From Peteryoungia ipomoeae (GTDB taxonomy: Bacteria > Pseudomonadota > Alphaproteobacteria > Rhizobiales > Rhizobiaceae), in contig NZ_STGV01000001.1 in assembly GCF_004912165.1 (NCBI RefSeq), positions 1,178,001-1,242,000 on the forward strand: a stretch of DNA of 64,000 bases, written 5' to 3'. Positions within the stretch are counted from its first letter, which is position 1, and each line of letters begins with the position of its first letter. The notes beneath the pieces were generated by a model, which worked only from the letters and a program-made list of their open reading frames with translations, did not search any database and was not told where the DNA came from. Below, piece by piece: positions 53,690 through 62,761 of the stretch. The position numbers and the translations under genes are program-made.

Positions 53690-56500
53690 ATGTCTCTAAC
53701 GCTGTTGATCGTCCAGTTCATCATTCTGATGACCGTCTTGCGCGGCACCGGAAAACGGATCACGCAGCTGGAGCAGGAAGTCGGCGCCTTGCGCGAACGG
53801 TTGGTCGAACTCGATCAGGGGCAGAAGCGCCCGGCACCCGCAATGGCCGGCGCTCCAGAGGACGTTGCGGCAGAAGAAGGGGGTGCGCCTGACGCTCCGC
53901 CGTCGGTGGCAAGCGCCGAAACGGTGTTGCAGGAGACGGCCGAGCCGCATGAGCCGGACGAAATCATCACGACGTCGACCGATGATGCCGGTCACGAGAT
54001 CATGACAGTCCCCGCAACAAAGGCTGCGCCGAATGCGCCGTCGGAACCGGCGCGGCAGCCGGAAAGCTTAGAGAACCTGCTCGGTGCACGCTGGGCGGTC
54101 TGGGCTGGTGGCCTTGCGCTGGCGCTCGGCGGACTGTTCCTTATTCGATACTCCATCGAAAGCGGGCTGCTCGGCCCTGGCGTTCGCCTGTCGCTTGCCG
54201 GTCTCTTCGGCCTCTTTCTGATCGGAGCCGGTGAACTCCTGCGGCGCAAGGCGCTGCCGCAGATGGCGGCCCTGCACGAAAACGCGATGATCCCCGGCAT
54301 CCTGACGGCCGCAGGTTCGGTATCGATGTTCGGCGCCATCTATGCCGCCCATGGCATCTATGGCTTTTTCGGCCCAACGCTTGCCTTCATGCTTCTGGCC
54401 CTTACCGCCTTTTCCGTGCTCGGGCTTTCGCTTCTGCATGGGCAGGCGCTGGCAGGGCTCGGGCTGGCAGGCTCGATGCTGACGCCGGTGCTGATCGCCA
54501 GCACTTCACCGAAACCCTGGGCGCTTTTCGGCTTTCTCGCGGTGTCGCAGGTGGCGACTTCTGCCGCTGCACGTCTGCGCAACTGGCATGTAGTGCCGGG
54601 GCTTGCCCAGTTGGGTCTGGGTCTCTGGGCCGTGCTTTACGTTGCGGCATCGGACTATGCCGAGCTGACGCCGGTCAGTCTGGCGCTGATTGCCATGATC
54701 GCCACCTGGATGTTGCTCTGGCCCGGTCGTCGGGCGGATCGTCCCGCCATCGCAACCGTCAATCTGGACGGCCTCTGTCGACAGCTCGGCAGCGGTCCGC
54801 TCTGGCTCGATCTGTCGATGGCGCTTGGCGTACTCCTGCCCGCACTCGCCATCATCAATCTCGTGCTAAAGGCCGATCTCTTCGCGCCTTACGTATTCGC
54901 CGCCTTGATCGCTACACTCAGCGCCGCAGGAAGCTTCGGACGCGGCGCGATCTGGCCAAGCTGCATTGCAGCACTTGGCGCCCTGCTCGGCGCGGTCCTG
55001 GACGCAGGCGTCCTCCTGCAACTCATCGACATGGCGCTGGATGGCGGTGGCGTTGCCATCGAGCTCAACGGCCTGACGAACCCGCTGATCGGCACGCAAC
55101 TGGTGATGGGCAGTGTATTTCTGGCTCTTGCCATCGCATTTCTCAACCGCAATCGCGGCGACAGGGCACCTCTCCTCTGCGCGGTCTGGGCGACGATTGC
55201 GGCAACGGTGCCGCTCATCCTCGCGGCGATCAGCTTTGCCTTCTATGGGACCTATGGATTCGATCTGACCCACGGCCTCTTCGCGCTGGCGCTTTCCGCT
55301 GCACTTCTTGGCACGGCCGAGTTTACCCAGGGCGATGCAACTGACTCTAGTGCCGAGGTCGCCCGCGACATCTTGGTCATCGGCAGCTTTGCCGCGCTGG
55401 TCTTGAGCCTGCACGCCCTGACGGATGGGCTTGTCACGACGCTGGCGCTTGCTGTCTCCGGTTTCGCCTATCTCCTGGCAACCCGTCTGCGCACCTGGCG
55501 CTCGCTCCCCTGGATGATGGTTCTGGCGCTTGCCGGTGTGCTTGCGCGCATCGCATGGGAGCCGACCCTGGTCGGAGCGGAGGCGCTCAGCCGCACGCCC
55601 GTCTTCAACCAGCTCCTCATCGGCTACGGCCTCCCTGCCCTGCTGGCGATTGCCGGCGCATGGCAGATGCGCGACTGGCCCTCGGTCAGGTTGCGCAATG
55701 CGCTGCAGGCGCTTGCGGCTCTCTTTGGCCTGCTGGCTGTGGCCATCCTCGTGCGCCATGCGATGAATGGTGGCGTTCTCGATTCCAGCACGCCGACACT
55801 GGGTGAACAGTCGATCTATACGCTGCTCGTCATCGGCCTGTCGGGCATCCTGATGACGCTTGACCTGCGCGCGCCGAGCCTCGCCTTCCGCTATGGATCG
55901 ATGATCGCCGGGGGGCTTTCGATACTGCAGGTGCTGAGCCTGCATCTCGGCGCGCTCAACCCCTATTTCTCCGGCGAGAGCACCGGCAACTGGCCCCTTA
56001 TCAATCTGCTTCTCATCGGCTATCTGATCCCGGGCCTCGGTTATGCGGGACTGGCCTATTATGCCCGCAGCAGACGACCGGCGCCGTATGTCACGCTTCT
56101 GGCTCTCTCGGGCGCCATCCTCGGCTTTGCCTGGGTGACTTTGAGCGTTCGCCGCTTCTGGCATGGATCCTACATTGCCGAATGGAAGGGGTTCGGCCAG
56201 GCCGAGACCTATAGCTACTCCGTCGCCTGGCTTGCGATCGGCGTCATGCTGCTGATCCTCGGATCGAGGTTCGGTGCCCGCAGTCTGCGCATCGCCTCCG
56301 CCGTTGTGGTGATGATCTCCGTGGGCAAGGCCTTCCTGATCGACATGAGCAATCTCGAGGGCGTGTTGCGCGCGCTGTCCTTCATTGGCCTCGGCTTCGT
56401 GCTGATCGGCATCGGGTTGTTCTATCAGAAAATTCTGACCTCTACGGTCCAGCCCAGGAAGCCAGAGCCAATCGACGAACCGCCGCAAGCTGCAAACTGA
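53690..56500 (+). CDS. DUF2339 large membrane protein
   Basis: A 936-residue integral membrane protein. After an N-terminal TM (SLTLLIVQFIILMTVL) come a short coiled coil (ITQLEQEVGALRERLVELDQ) and an acidic Ala/Pro linker to about residue 155, then about 25 or more hydrophobic helices to the end. The RWAVWAGGLALALGGLFLIRYSIESGLLGPGVR block is a DUF2339 hallmark. Function is unknown. The frame is open 37 codons upstream; ATG 53690 starts the TM. It is divergent from nadA. Confidence 0.85.
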   Translation: MSLTLLIVQFIILMTVLRGTGKRITQLEQEVGALRERLVELDQGQKRPAPAMAGAPEDVAAEEGGAPDAPPSVASAETVLQETAEPHEPDEIITTSTDDAGHEIMTVPATKAAPNAPSEPARQPESLENLLGARWAVWAGGLALALGGLFLIRYSIESGLLGPGVRLSLAGLFGLFLIGAGELLRRKALPQMAALHENAMIPGILTAAGSVSMFGAIYAAHGIYGFFGPTLAFMLLALTAFSVLGLSLLHGQALAGLGLAGSMLTPVLIASTSPKPWALFGFLAVSQVATSAAARLRNWHVVPGLAQLGLGLWAVLYVAASDYAELTPVSLALIAMIATWMLLWPGRRADRPAIATVNLDGLCRQLGSGPLWLDLSMALGVLLPALAIINLVLKADLFAPYVFAALIATLSAAGSFGRGAIWPSCIAALGALLGAVLDAGVLLQLIDMALDGGGVAIELNGLTNPLIGTQLVMGSVFLALAIAFLNRNRGDRAPLLCAVWATIAATVPLILAAISFAFYGTYGFDLTHGLFALALSAALLGTAEFTQGDATDSSAEVARDILVIGSFAALVLSLHALTDGLVTTLALAVSGFAYLLATRLRTWRSLPWMMVLALAGVLARIAWEPTLVGAEALSRTPVFNQLLIGYGLPALLAIAGAWQMRDWPSVRLRNALQALAALFGLLAVAILVRHAMNGGVLDSSTPTLGEQSIYTLLVIGLSGILMTLDLRAPSLAFRYGSMIAGGLSILQVLSLHLGALNPYFSGESTGNWPLINLLLIGYLIPGLGYAGLAYYARSRRPAPYVTLLALSGAILGFAWVTLSVRRFWHGSYIAEWKGFGQAETYSYSVAWLAIGVMLLILGSRFGARSLRIASAVVVMISVGKAFLIDMSNLEGVLRALSFIGLGFVLIGIGLFYQKILTSTVQPRKPEPIDEPPQAAN

Positions 56501-56573
56501 CGACGGCCCTCAACAAAACACGTCAGGGATCGGACGCAAGTTTGCGGTGGACGGGCGCAATTTGTGTCTTAAA

Positions 56574-56590
56574 CCTTCAGGCCCTGAAGG
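56574..56590 (+). repeat. Short inverted repeat upstream of HD gene
   Basis: CCTTCAG and CTGAAGG are perfect 7-bp arms with a GCC loop, 35 bases before the HD gene start. It may be a terminator remnant for the DUF2339 gene or a leader hairpin; no U-tract follows. Confidence 0.3.
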
Positions 56591-56624
56591 CTGGGCGACT
56601 CGCGATCCGGCCAGGGAGCCGACC

Positions 56625-57278
56625 ATGGATACTGGGCTGACGCCAACCGCCTTTGCGCCACATGAAGATCTTGCCCGACTGCTTTTGCCGCATGCAGCGG
56701 ACACCAATGATGGATCGCATGATCTCGTGCACATCCATCGCGTGTTCCGCAATGCGATGCGGATCCAGTCGCAGGAGGGCGGCAATGCGAATGTGCTTGC
56801 CGCAGCCGTCCTGCTGCATGACTGCGTGGCCGTGGAGAAAAACTCGCCGCAAAGGGCGGAAGCCTCTCGGCTTGCGGCGGATAAGGCCTCCGGCATTCTT
56901 TCAGGGCTTGGCTGGTCGACCGATGACATCCATGCGATTGCCCACGCCATCCTCACCCACAGCTTTTCCGCCAATCTTGCGCCGAAGACGCTCGAAGCAA
57001 AGATTCTGCAGGACGCCGACAGGCTGGACGCCATCGGCATGATCGGCGTTGCGCGCTGTTTTTACGTGGCAGGGCGGATGGGATCGAAGCTCTACGATCC
57101 GACCGATCCGAAGGCGGAGCACCGGGCACTTGACGACCGGCAATACGCAATCGACCATTTTCCGGCAAAGCTTCTCAAGCTGTCGCAGGGGTTTCAGACA
57201 GAGACGGGGCGCATGTTGGCAAGCGAGCGGCACGAAAGGCTCCTGCGCTTCCTGGCCGAAATGAACGACGAGATTTGA
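56625..57278 (+). CDS. HD domain phosphohydrolase-like protein
   Basis: A 217-residue protein with metal ligands in HDLVHIHRVFRNAM (His36), LLHDCVAV (His65-Asp66), and DADRLDAIGMIGVAR near 130. This fits the YedJ-type group of HD hydrolases, without known substrate. The frame is open 26 codons upstream; ATG 56625 has AGGGAG seven bases before it. It ends eight bp before the MOSC gene, so the two are cotranscribed. Confidence 0.9.
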   Translation: MDTGLTPTAFAPHEDLARLLLPHAADTNDGSHDLVHIHRVFRNAMRIQSQEGGNANVLAAAVLLHDCVAVEKNSPQRAEASRLAADKASGILSGLGWSTDDIHAIAHAILTHSFSANLAPKTLEAKILQDADRLDAIGMIGVARCFYVAGRMGSKLYDPTDPKAEHRALDDRQYAIDHFPAKLLKLSQGFQTETGRMLASERHERLLRFLAEMNDEI

Positions 57279-57286
57279 GGACACCG

Positions 57287-58132
57287 ATGCAGATCACCCA
57301 GCTTTTTGTCTATCCGCTAAAAAGTGCCCGCGGCATCGGCTTACCAAAGGCACGCGTCGAGGGCATGGGACTTGCCGGCGATCGGCGCATCATGCTGATC
57401 GATCCCGATGGCCATTTCATCACCCAGCGTGAATTGCCGGACATCGCGCGTTTGACGGCCATCCCCGGCGCTGCCTACCTGACGCTGGTCTTCGATGACG
57501 GGCGCGAGATGATGGTGGCGCCAGCGCAACCCGACAATCGCCAGGACGTCGCGATCTGGCGCTCTATCGTCAATGCCGCCATTGCCGACGACAGCGTTAA
57601 TGCAAAGCTGTCCGACTGGCTCGGGCGACCGGTCAAACTTGCCTTCATCGATGGCGAAAGCCGGCGGGAAGCTAGTGCCGAATGGGCCGGCGACGGCACG
57701 CCGATGGGCTTTGCCGATGGCTATCAGATCCTCATCACGACGACAGGATCGCTTGCCGCTCTCAATGCGGATATGGAGCGCCATGGCGAAGGCTCCGTGG
57801 GGATGGATCGCTTCCGCCCGAATATCGTGCTCGAATGCGACGAACCCTTTGCAGAGGATCGTTGGACGGGACTGAAGATCGGCGACATTCAACTAGATTT
57901 CGTCAAGCCCTGCCCGCGCTGCATCATGACCACCCAGGACCAGATCACCGGGTCTCGTGAAGGTCCCAATCCGATGCCGGCCATGGGGCGCATCCGCATG
58001 TCCGCCGACAGGCGGGTTCCGGGCCCGCTGTTCGGCTGGAATGCCGTGCCGCGCGGTGATGGCCTGATTTCCGTGGGTGACACAGTGACTATTCTCGGAG
58101 AGCGAGAGGCCTGGGCCATCAAGCAACGCTGA
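57287..58132 (+). CDS. MOSC domain protein with MOSC_N barrel
   Basis: A 281-residue soluble protein. The N-terminal beta-barrel MOSC_N has LFVYPLKSARGIGLPKARVEGMGLAGDRRIMLID, in parts; the C-terminal MOSC domain carries VKPCPRCIMTTQDQ, whose Cys resembles the molybdenum-ligand cysteine of mARC/YcbX proteins. YcbX-like reductases detoxify N-hydroxylated bases, but a ferredoxin domain is not fused here. ATG 57287 follows GAGGA by five bases. Confidence 0.92.
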   Translation: MQITQLFVYPLKSARGIGLPKARVEGMGLAGDRRIMLIDPDGHFITQRELPDIARLTAIPGAAYLTLVFDDGREMMVAPAQPDNRQDVAIWRSIVNAAIADDSVNAKLSDWLGRPVKLAFIDGESRREASAEWAGDGTPMGFADGYQILITTTGSLAALNADMERHGEGSVGMDRFRPNIVLECDEPFAEDRWTGLKIGDIQLDFVKPCPRCIMTTQDQITGSREGPNPMPAMGRIRMSADRRVPGPLFGWNAVPRGDGLISVGDTVTILGEREAWAIKQR

Positions 58133-58247
58133 AGCTTCTGATCGCAAATCTGATCAGTATCAAATTCGTTGATGGCCTCTTCATCAAAAGGCGTTTTCCG
58201 TCATCGGTGGGATTGCCTATGATCACGACAATCCGAGGAGAGATCAC

Positions 58248-59471
58248 ATGAGCGACAACGCGCAGTCAAACCGTATGCCCTGGCTGATCATACTTGCCGG
58301 CTCGCTGATCGCGGTGATGACCTTTGGACCTCGCTCGGCCATGGGTTTCTTCCAGTTGCCGATGCTGGCCGATCGCGGTTGGGACAGGTCGACCTTCGGG
58401 CTTGCCATGGCGTTTCAGAATCTGTTCTGGGGCCTGAGCCAACCCTTTTTCGGTGCGCTCGCCGACAAATACGGCACGGGCCGCGTTCTGGTCAGCGCGG
58501 GCGTGCTCTATGCCGCCGGCCTTGTGCTGATGGCCAATGCGACAGCGCCGATCTGGCTGCATATCGGCGGCGGGGTGCTCGTCGGCACGGCAATTGGTGC
58601 CGGCTCTTTCAGCGTCATCCTCTCGGCCTTTGCCCGACACGTGACACCGCAACAGCGCTCGATGGCGTTTGGCATCGGAACCGCTGCGGGATCGGCAGGC
58701 ATGTTCCTCTTTGCACCCCTGAGCCAGGGCTTCATCTCTGCCTTTGGCTGGTCCGACAGTCTCGTCATCATTGCCGTGATGATGCTGGTCATACCACTCC
58801 TCGCATTCCCCTTGCGCGGCAATGCGCAATCCGGTTCGCAGGCAGGCAGTCAGTATCAGCAGACAGTTGCCGAAGCCCTGCGAGAGGCGCTTTCGCATCG
58901 CTCCTACCTGCTTCTGACCACGGGCTTTTTTGTCTGTGGCTTCCAGGTGGCGTTCATCACAGCACATTTCCCGGCCTATCTCGGCGATATCGGGATCGAT
59001 GCACGCTATGCCGTGATTGCCATGGCGCTGATCGGCTTCTTCAACATCATTGGGTCGCTTGCGGCAGGTTATATCGGGCAGCGCTATTCCAAGCCCTATT
59101 TCCTTGCCTGGATCTATATCGGGCGCTCAATCACCGTGACACTCTTCCTGCTCCTGCCGCAGACGCCGCTTTCTGTTGTCGTCTTTGCCTCGGTCATGGG
59201 TCTTTTGTGGCTGTCGACAGTGCCGCCAACGAACGGGCTAGTGGCAATCATGTTCGGGACACGCCACCTCGGCCTGCTCGGCGGCCTGGTGTTTCTCTCC
59301 CATCAGATCGGTTCTTTCCTCGGCGTCTGGATGGGTGGTTATCTCTATGATCGATTCGGTACCTATGACGAAGTGTGGTGGCTTGGCGTCGCTCTTGGCA
59401 TTTTCGCGGCAGTGGTGCATTGGCCTATTCGCGAACAGGCGGTCACACGCCCTGTGCCAAGTCCGGCATAA
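58248..59471 (+). CDS. MFS transporter
   Basis: A 407-residue major-facilitator protein with 12 predicted helices. The TM2-TM3 loop motif reads GALADKYGTGRVL (about residues 66-78), and GIGTAAGSAGMFLFAPL is in the N-terminal half. It resembles the oxalate/formate or monocarboxylate-type clade, a weak inference. AGGAGAG precedes the ATG. A weak hairpin with T-tract follows (59474-59494). Confidence 0.9.
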   Translation: MSDNAQSNRMPWLIILAGSLIAVMTFGPRSAMGFFQLPMLADRGWDRSTFGLAMAFQNLFWGLSQPFFGALADKYGTGRVLVSAGVLYAAGLVLMANATAPIWLHIGGGVLVGTAIGAGSFSVILSAFARHVTPQQRSMAFGIGTAAGSAGMFLFAPLSQGFISAFGWSDSLVIIAVMMLVIPLLAFPLRGNAQSGSQAGSQYQQTVAEALREALSHRSYLLLTTGFFVCGFQVAFITAHFPAYLGDIGIDARYAVIAMALIGFFNIIGSLAAGYIGQRYSKPYFLAWIYIGRSITVTLFLLLPQTPLSVVVFASVMGLLWLSTVPPTNGLVAIMFGTRHLGLLGGLVFLSHQIGSFLGVWMGGYLYDRFGTYDEVWWLGVALGIFAAVVHWPIREQAVTRPVPSPA

Positions 59472-59473
59472 TT

Positions 59474-59494
59474 AAGTCACACGCGTGATTTTTT
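59474..59494 (+). terminator. Weak terminator after the MFS gene
   Basis: AAGTCAC and GTGATTT can pair (one G-U) over an ACGC loop, followed by further T bases. It lies right after the MFS stop. The stem is AT-rich and short. Confidence 0.45.
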
Positions 59495-59588
59495 CCGGGA
59501 CACCTGGAATGGCTGATCATTTTTTCCGCATGATGCAGCGCAAAAAGGGCGTCACAGAAAATTATTTTATTTCCGAGCTCCGTTCCCG

Positions 59589-59617
59589 TTGACGGATTCG
59601 CATGACTTCCCTACCTT
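59589..59617 (+). promoter_or_regulatory. Candidate promoter for the small-gene pair
   Basis: TTGACG (59589-59594), a 17-base spacer and TACCTT (59612-59617) lie in the 233-bp gap before the small reading frame at 59705. Spacing and the -35 are good; the -10 is average. Confidence 0.35.
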
Positions 59618-59704
59618 ATGGCTGCCGGTTCGCAATACGGCACTAAACCCTGGGATGCGCAACGCTCCAAGAAGAGACCAAGACCAATGAAGGAGGTCAG
59701 AGAA

Positions 59705-59800
59705 ATGCAGGCTGTGTTTCAGAAAACCACCCGAACTTCGAGGTCTGCCCCGCGCGTGGTGATGCTTGACTGCCGCCCCCCCCACTCCTGTCGAATGTGA
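59705..59800 (+). CDS. 31-residue frame ending past a C8 tract; possible frameshifted start of the next gene
   Basis: A 31-residue frame (MQAVFQKTTRTSRSAPRVV, then MLDCRPPHSCRM) behind a perfect AAGGAGGT at 59690-59697, eight bases from the ATG. Its 3' part crosses eight C in a row (59776-59783). Dropping one C would carry the frame straight into the open frame of the next gene, which has no stop from 59766 to its end. So this may be a leader peptide, a small protein, or the broken N-terminus of a 140-odd-residue protein. It contains two Cys. No family is recognised. Confidence 0.45.
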   Translation: MQAVFQKTTRTSRSAPRVVMLDCRPPHSCRM

Positions 59801-59876
59801 CGCCAGAGACGCTCTGACATCTACATTTTACAATTCAAAAGCGCCGTGCCAGCGAGCACCGGGCGGGGATAATGTC

Positions 59877-60131
59877 ATGAAGAAGCAAGTTATCGAATAT
59901 GCTGGCGTCCCGGTCGGGATCAGCATACCGGACGGAAACCGGATCAAGTTCATCGCCGTGAAGTATCCCGTCATCGATCTCGATGGCGCCAGTTACGACA
60001 CGTTACGCGATCTGCACTCAGCCATTCACGCGCATATGGCTGCCCAGGCGGGCGATGGTCAGCCAGCGTTTCTGGATGCGGCCAATGGCGAAGCCTCACC
60101 GGCGAGCCGCAACGTTTTCAGCGCAGCCTGA
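59877..60131 (+). CDS. 84-residue protein of unknown function
   Basis: [52 protein letters not shown] reads as a compact beta-rich domain, described in parts: [25 protein letters not shown], then a helix. The remaining 30 residues are low-complexity. GGGGAT precedes the ATG by about eight bases. The last 73 bases overlap the 3' end of recO on the other strand. I recall similar short rhizobial hypothetical proteins but no named family. Confidence 0.65.
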   Translation: MKKQVIEYAGVPVGISIPDGNRIKFIAVKYPVIDLDGASYDTLRDLHSAIHAHMAAQAGDGQPAFLDAANGEASPASRNVFSAA

Positions 60132-60832
60132 CAAAAGCCCTCTCGCGCTGCGCCGGCCTCGATGCCGCGCGGCGCGTAGACATGTCGCTCCAGAAAATAT
60201 GCCGTCAGACTGAAGGCCTGCACCAGACTGTCGGCATCGGGCATCCGCCGAGACCCCGGTGCGAGGAAGTCCGGCAGTGCCAGCATCTTGTCGGCCCAGG
60301 GCGCGCCGGCATCGCGACTGACCGCCCGCCCCGACTTGGGCGACACATAGGCGAGTTGATCCCGCAGACCCGTTGCCGCGCATTGATCGAGATCCAGGCC
60401 GAAACCGAGATCATTGAGCAAAGCGAGTTCAAAGCGCACGAACAATTCGCCGGCCATGGCCGGCTCATCGAGATGATCCAGAATGACATCGAGCGCTTCG
60501 AACAGGTGCGGATGCGGGTCGCGCTCCGGCAAGAGGCGCAGCAAGGCAGCCAAGGCCTGCACGCCATAAACGGCGGTAGCACTTTCCATCAGTCGACCTG
60601 CCCGAAGGAGTAGCGGTTCAACACGGTATTCGCCCAGATGCTCGTCCAGCCGGGCGCGCCAGGTAATTTCCAGTCGATTGCCGGGTTGGAGGACAGGCTG
60701 CATACTGCGTGAACGACCACCTCTCACCATGCCGAGATAGCGACCGCGCGTTCGCGTCATGACTTCCGCGATGACGCTGGATTCGCCATGCCGACGCACT
60801 CCAAGCAGAATTGCCTCATCGGTCCATTGCAT
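60059..60832 (-). CDS. recO: DNA repair protein RecO
   Basis: A 257-residue mediator that helps load RecA in the RecFOR pathway. It begins [41 protein letters not shown], seen in parts, the N-terminal OB fold, and continues with the helical part. A CxxC zinc site is absent, as in many alphaproteobacteria. AAGGTC lies five bases before the ATG. It usually follows era directly; here a tetR/abrB pair intervenes, leaving recO 41 bp behind tetR. Confidence 0.93.
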   Translation of the reverse strand: MQWTDEAILLGVRRHGESSVIAEVMTRTRGRYLGMVRGGRSRSMQPVLQPGNRLEITWRARLDEHLGEYRVEPLLLRAGRLMESATAVYGVQALAALLRLLPERDPHPHLFEALDVILDHLDEPAMAGELFVRFELALLNDLGFGLDLDQCAATGLRDQLAYVSPKSGRAVSRDAGAPWADKMLALPDFLAPGSRRMPDADSLVQAFSLTAYFLERHVYAPRGIEAGAAREGFCQAALKTLRLAGEASPLAASRNAG

Positions 60833-60873
60833 GGCTTGACCTTAACCGAAGAACCGCGTCGGCGACAGCGGTT

Positions 60874-61524
60874 TCAATGGTTTCTTGCGAGATCGGACAG
60901 ATAGGCCCGGACCCAGATCCGCCACTCTTCCAGCGCCTCCGGTTTTCCGGGATATCTTTTCTCTTCAATGAGTTGCGCAAGCGACTTCATGGCCTGCAGC
61001 AGAACGACGGCGGCGACCTGCGCCTTCTCTTCGGCAAGGCTCGGGCACCAGGATTGCAGAACAAGGACAATCTCCTGGCGCAGCCGCGACCGCAAGACGC
61101 CGGGTCGCACGCCCGGCTGCTCCCAACGGGCATCGAGCAGGCTCAGCACCAGACTGCGCTCCGCGGCATGGGTCGCAAACACATCGAGCAGCCGATCCGC
61201 CAAGGCGGCAGCCTCCAGTTCTGCGGCCTGCTCACGGATCCTCATCAGCGCCTGCTGGACATGCTCGCCGTATTGCGCGACCAGCGCATCGGCCAACACA
61301 TCCTTGTTGGGAAAGAACTGATACAGCGAACCGATCGGAGCACCCGCTTTCGCAGCGATCTCGGTCATGGTCGCGGCCTTGTAGCCCTGCTCGGCAAAAA
61401 CTGTCGCGGCCGCATCCAGAAGCTTGGCCACGCGCGCGATGCCGCGTTTACGCTTGGGCTCCTTTGCCGATACGGGGCCTTCAGCCGCTGTCTGCACACT
61501 TGACTTATGCGAGGTCATTCTCAT
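60874..61524 (-). CDS. TetR family transcriptional regulator
   Basis: A 216-residue regulator. The N-terminal helix-turn-helix is at about residues 28-72 (AKLLDAAATVFAEQGYKAATMTEIAAKAGAPIGSLYQFFPNKDVL, in parts), followed by a helical ligand-binding domain. Starts at 61524 and 61518 are both possible. It is divergent from the abrB-like gene over 97 bp with a near-perfect palindrome between, so it likely controls itself and that gene. recO, 41 bp downstream, may share its transcript. Confidence 0.9.
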   Translation of the reverse strand: MRMTSHKSSVQTAAEGPVSAKEPKRKRGIARVAKLLDAAATVFAEQGYKAATMTEIAAKAGAPIGSLYQFFPNKDVLADALVAQYGEHVQQALMRIREQAAELEAAALADRLLDVFATHAAERSLVLSLLDARWEQPGVRPGVLRSRLRQEIVLVLQSWCPSLAEEKAQVAAVVLLQAMKSLAQLIEEKRYPGKPEALEEWRIWVRAYLSDLARNH

Positions 61525-61541
61525 AAAACTCGTTTTGTGAG
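61520..61541. promoter_or_regulatory. Probable TetR operator
   Basis: CTCATAAAAC and GTTTTGTGAG are inverted arms matching in nine of ten positions around TC. The site covers the tetR start codon (61524) and faces the abrB-like gene. If the real tetR start is 61518 or later the site would be fully upstream. Confidence 0.6.
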
Positions 61542-61621
61542 GGTCACTTCATTTATTCGACCATATCCGGTCGCCGTCCAGTCTTTTTCCGCGCGGCGAC
61601 GTCAGACGAAAGACCAATCGC

Positions 61622-62755
61622 ATGGCCCAAGAGCCGCAGATCGTCGCCACTCCTGCCAGCCCGACTGATGCGGGTCCACCGCCCGGCTTGCTCACTCCCC
61701 TGCCCACGCCGCTCCGTTGGACGATCCTTCTTAGCGTATCGCTTGCGGTTTCGGCGGCGCTGCATTTTGCCATGCTTCCCGGCGCCTTGCTCATCGGCCC
61801 TATGGCGTCCGCGATCTTGCTGGCGACCAATGGTGTCCGGCTGTCGGTTCATCGCTACCCTTATATTTTCGCCCATTCGCTGCTTGGCTGCATCATTGCA
61901 CGGTCTCTCGATGTCGAAACGCTGAAGGCAGTCGCGCTCGACTGGCCGATCTTTCTGGCGATTGTGGTTGCCGTCATCTCCATGAGCAGCTTCATGGGGT
62001 ATCTGATCGCAAGGGCCGGCATTCTGCCCGGCACGACGGCCATCTGGGGTACATCCGCAGGGGCTGCCTCCGCTATGGTGGTGATGGCAGAGTCCCATGG
62101 CGCCGACGCGCGGCTCGTCGCCTTCATGCAATATCTGCGGGTTGTCTTCGTCGCGACGGGTGCGGCGATGATGGCTGCCTTCCTGTTCGATGTCGAAAGC
62201 GGTGCGCGGCCTGCAACCGTCTGGTTTCCAACGCTAGACTGGCGCGATCTTGGCCTGACCCTGATCGTCGCGGTGACGGCAGCAAGCATTGGCGCGCGTC
62301 TGAAGATCCCGGCAGGCACGATGCTCCTGCCGCTGGCTGCAACCACAGCCTTGCATATGATGGGCTATATCAGCCTCAATCTTCCGCCGTGGCTTCTGGC
62401 GCTCGCCTATGGCGTCATCGGCTGGCGCATCGGGCTCACCTTCACCCGCCGCATCCTGCGCCATGCGACAAGCGCCCTGCCCCAGATCGTCGGCTCTGTG
62501 CTGGCACTGATGTCGTTGTGTGGCTGCCTTGCGGCCCTGCTCTGGGCCTTCATGGGCATCGACCCACTCACCGCCTATCTCGCGACAAGCCCGGGCGGCC
62601 TTGATTCGATCGCCATTATCGCGGCCAATACCGATGTCGACATGTCGTTCATCATGGCCCTGCAAACCATGCGGCTGATCGTCGTCATCCTGATCGGGCC
62701 GCAGATCGCAAACTTCATGGCCAGCCGCGTCAAGCCCAAGGACCAGCGCGGCTGA
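61622..62755 (+). CDS. AbrB family (Gneg_AbrB_dup) membrane protein
   Basis: A 377-residue membrane protein with about ten helices in two related halves (GALLIGPMASAILLATNGVRL and GTMLLPLAATTALHM). GILPGTTAIWGTSAGAASAMVVMAESHGADARLVAFMQYLR, in parts, is the family hallmark (PF05145, named AbrB from an unrelated history). Possible transporter of small molecules; the substrate is unknown. It converges on era with six bases between the stops. Confidence 0.87.
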   Translation: MAQEPQIVATPASPTDAGPPPGLLTPLPTPLRWTILLSVSLAVSAALHFAMLPGALLIGPMASAILLATNGVRLSVHRYPYIFAHSLLGCIIARSLDVETLKAVALDWPIFLAIVVAVISMSSFMGYLIARAGILPGTTAIWGTSAGAASAMVVMAESHGADARLVAFMQYLRVVFVATGAAMMAAFLFDVESGARPATVWFPTLDWRDLGLTLIVAVTAASIGARLKIPAGTMLLPLAATTALHMMGYISLNLPPWLLALAYGVIGWRIGLTFTRRILRHATSALPQIVGSVLALMSLCGCLAALLWAFMGIDPLTAYLATSPGGLDSIAIIAANTDVDMSFIMALQTMRLIVVILIGPQIANFMASRVKPKDQRG

Positions 62756-62761
62756 CGATCA

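Noticed and set aside
54866..56488. Minus-strand open frame of 540 codons opposite the DUF2339 gene
   Set aside because: Charged, Gln/Arg-rich shadow of a membrane protein; no ribosome site or motif.
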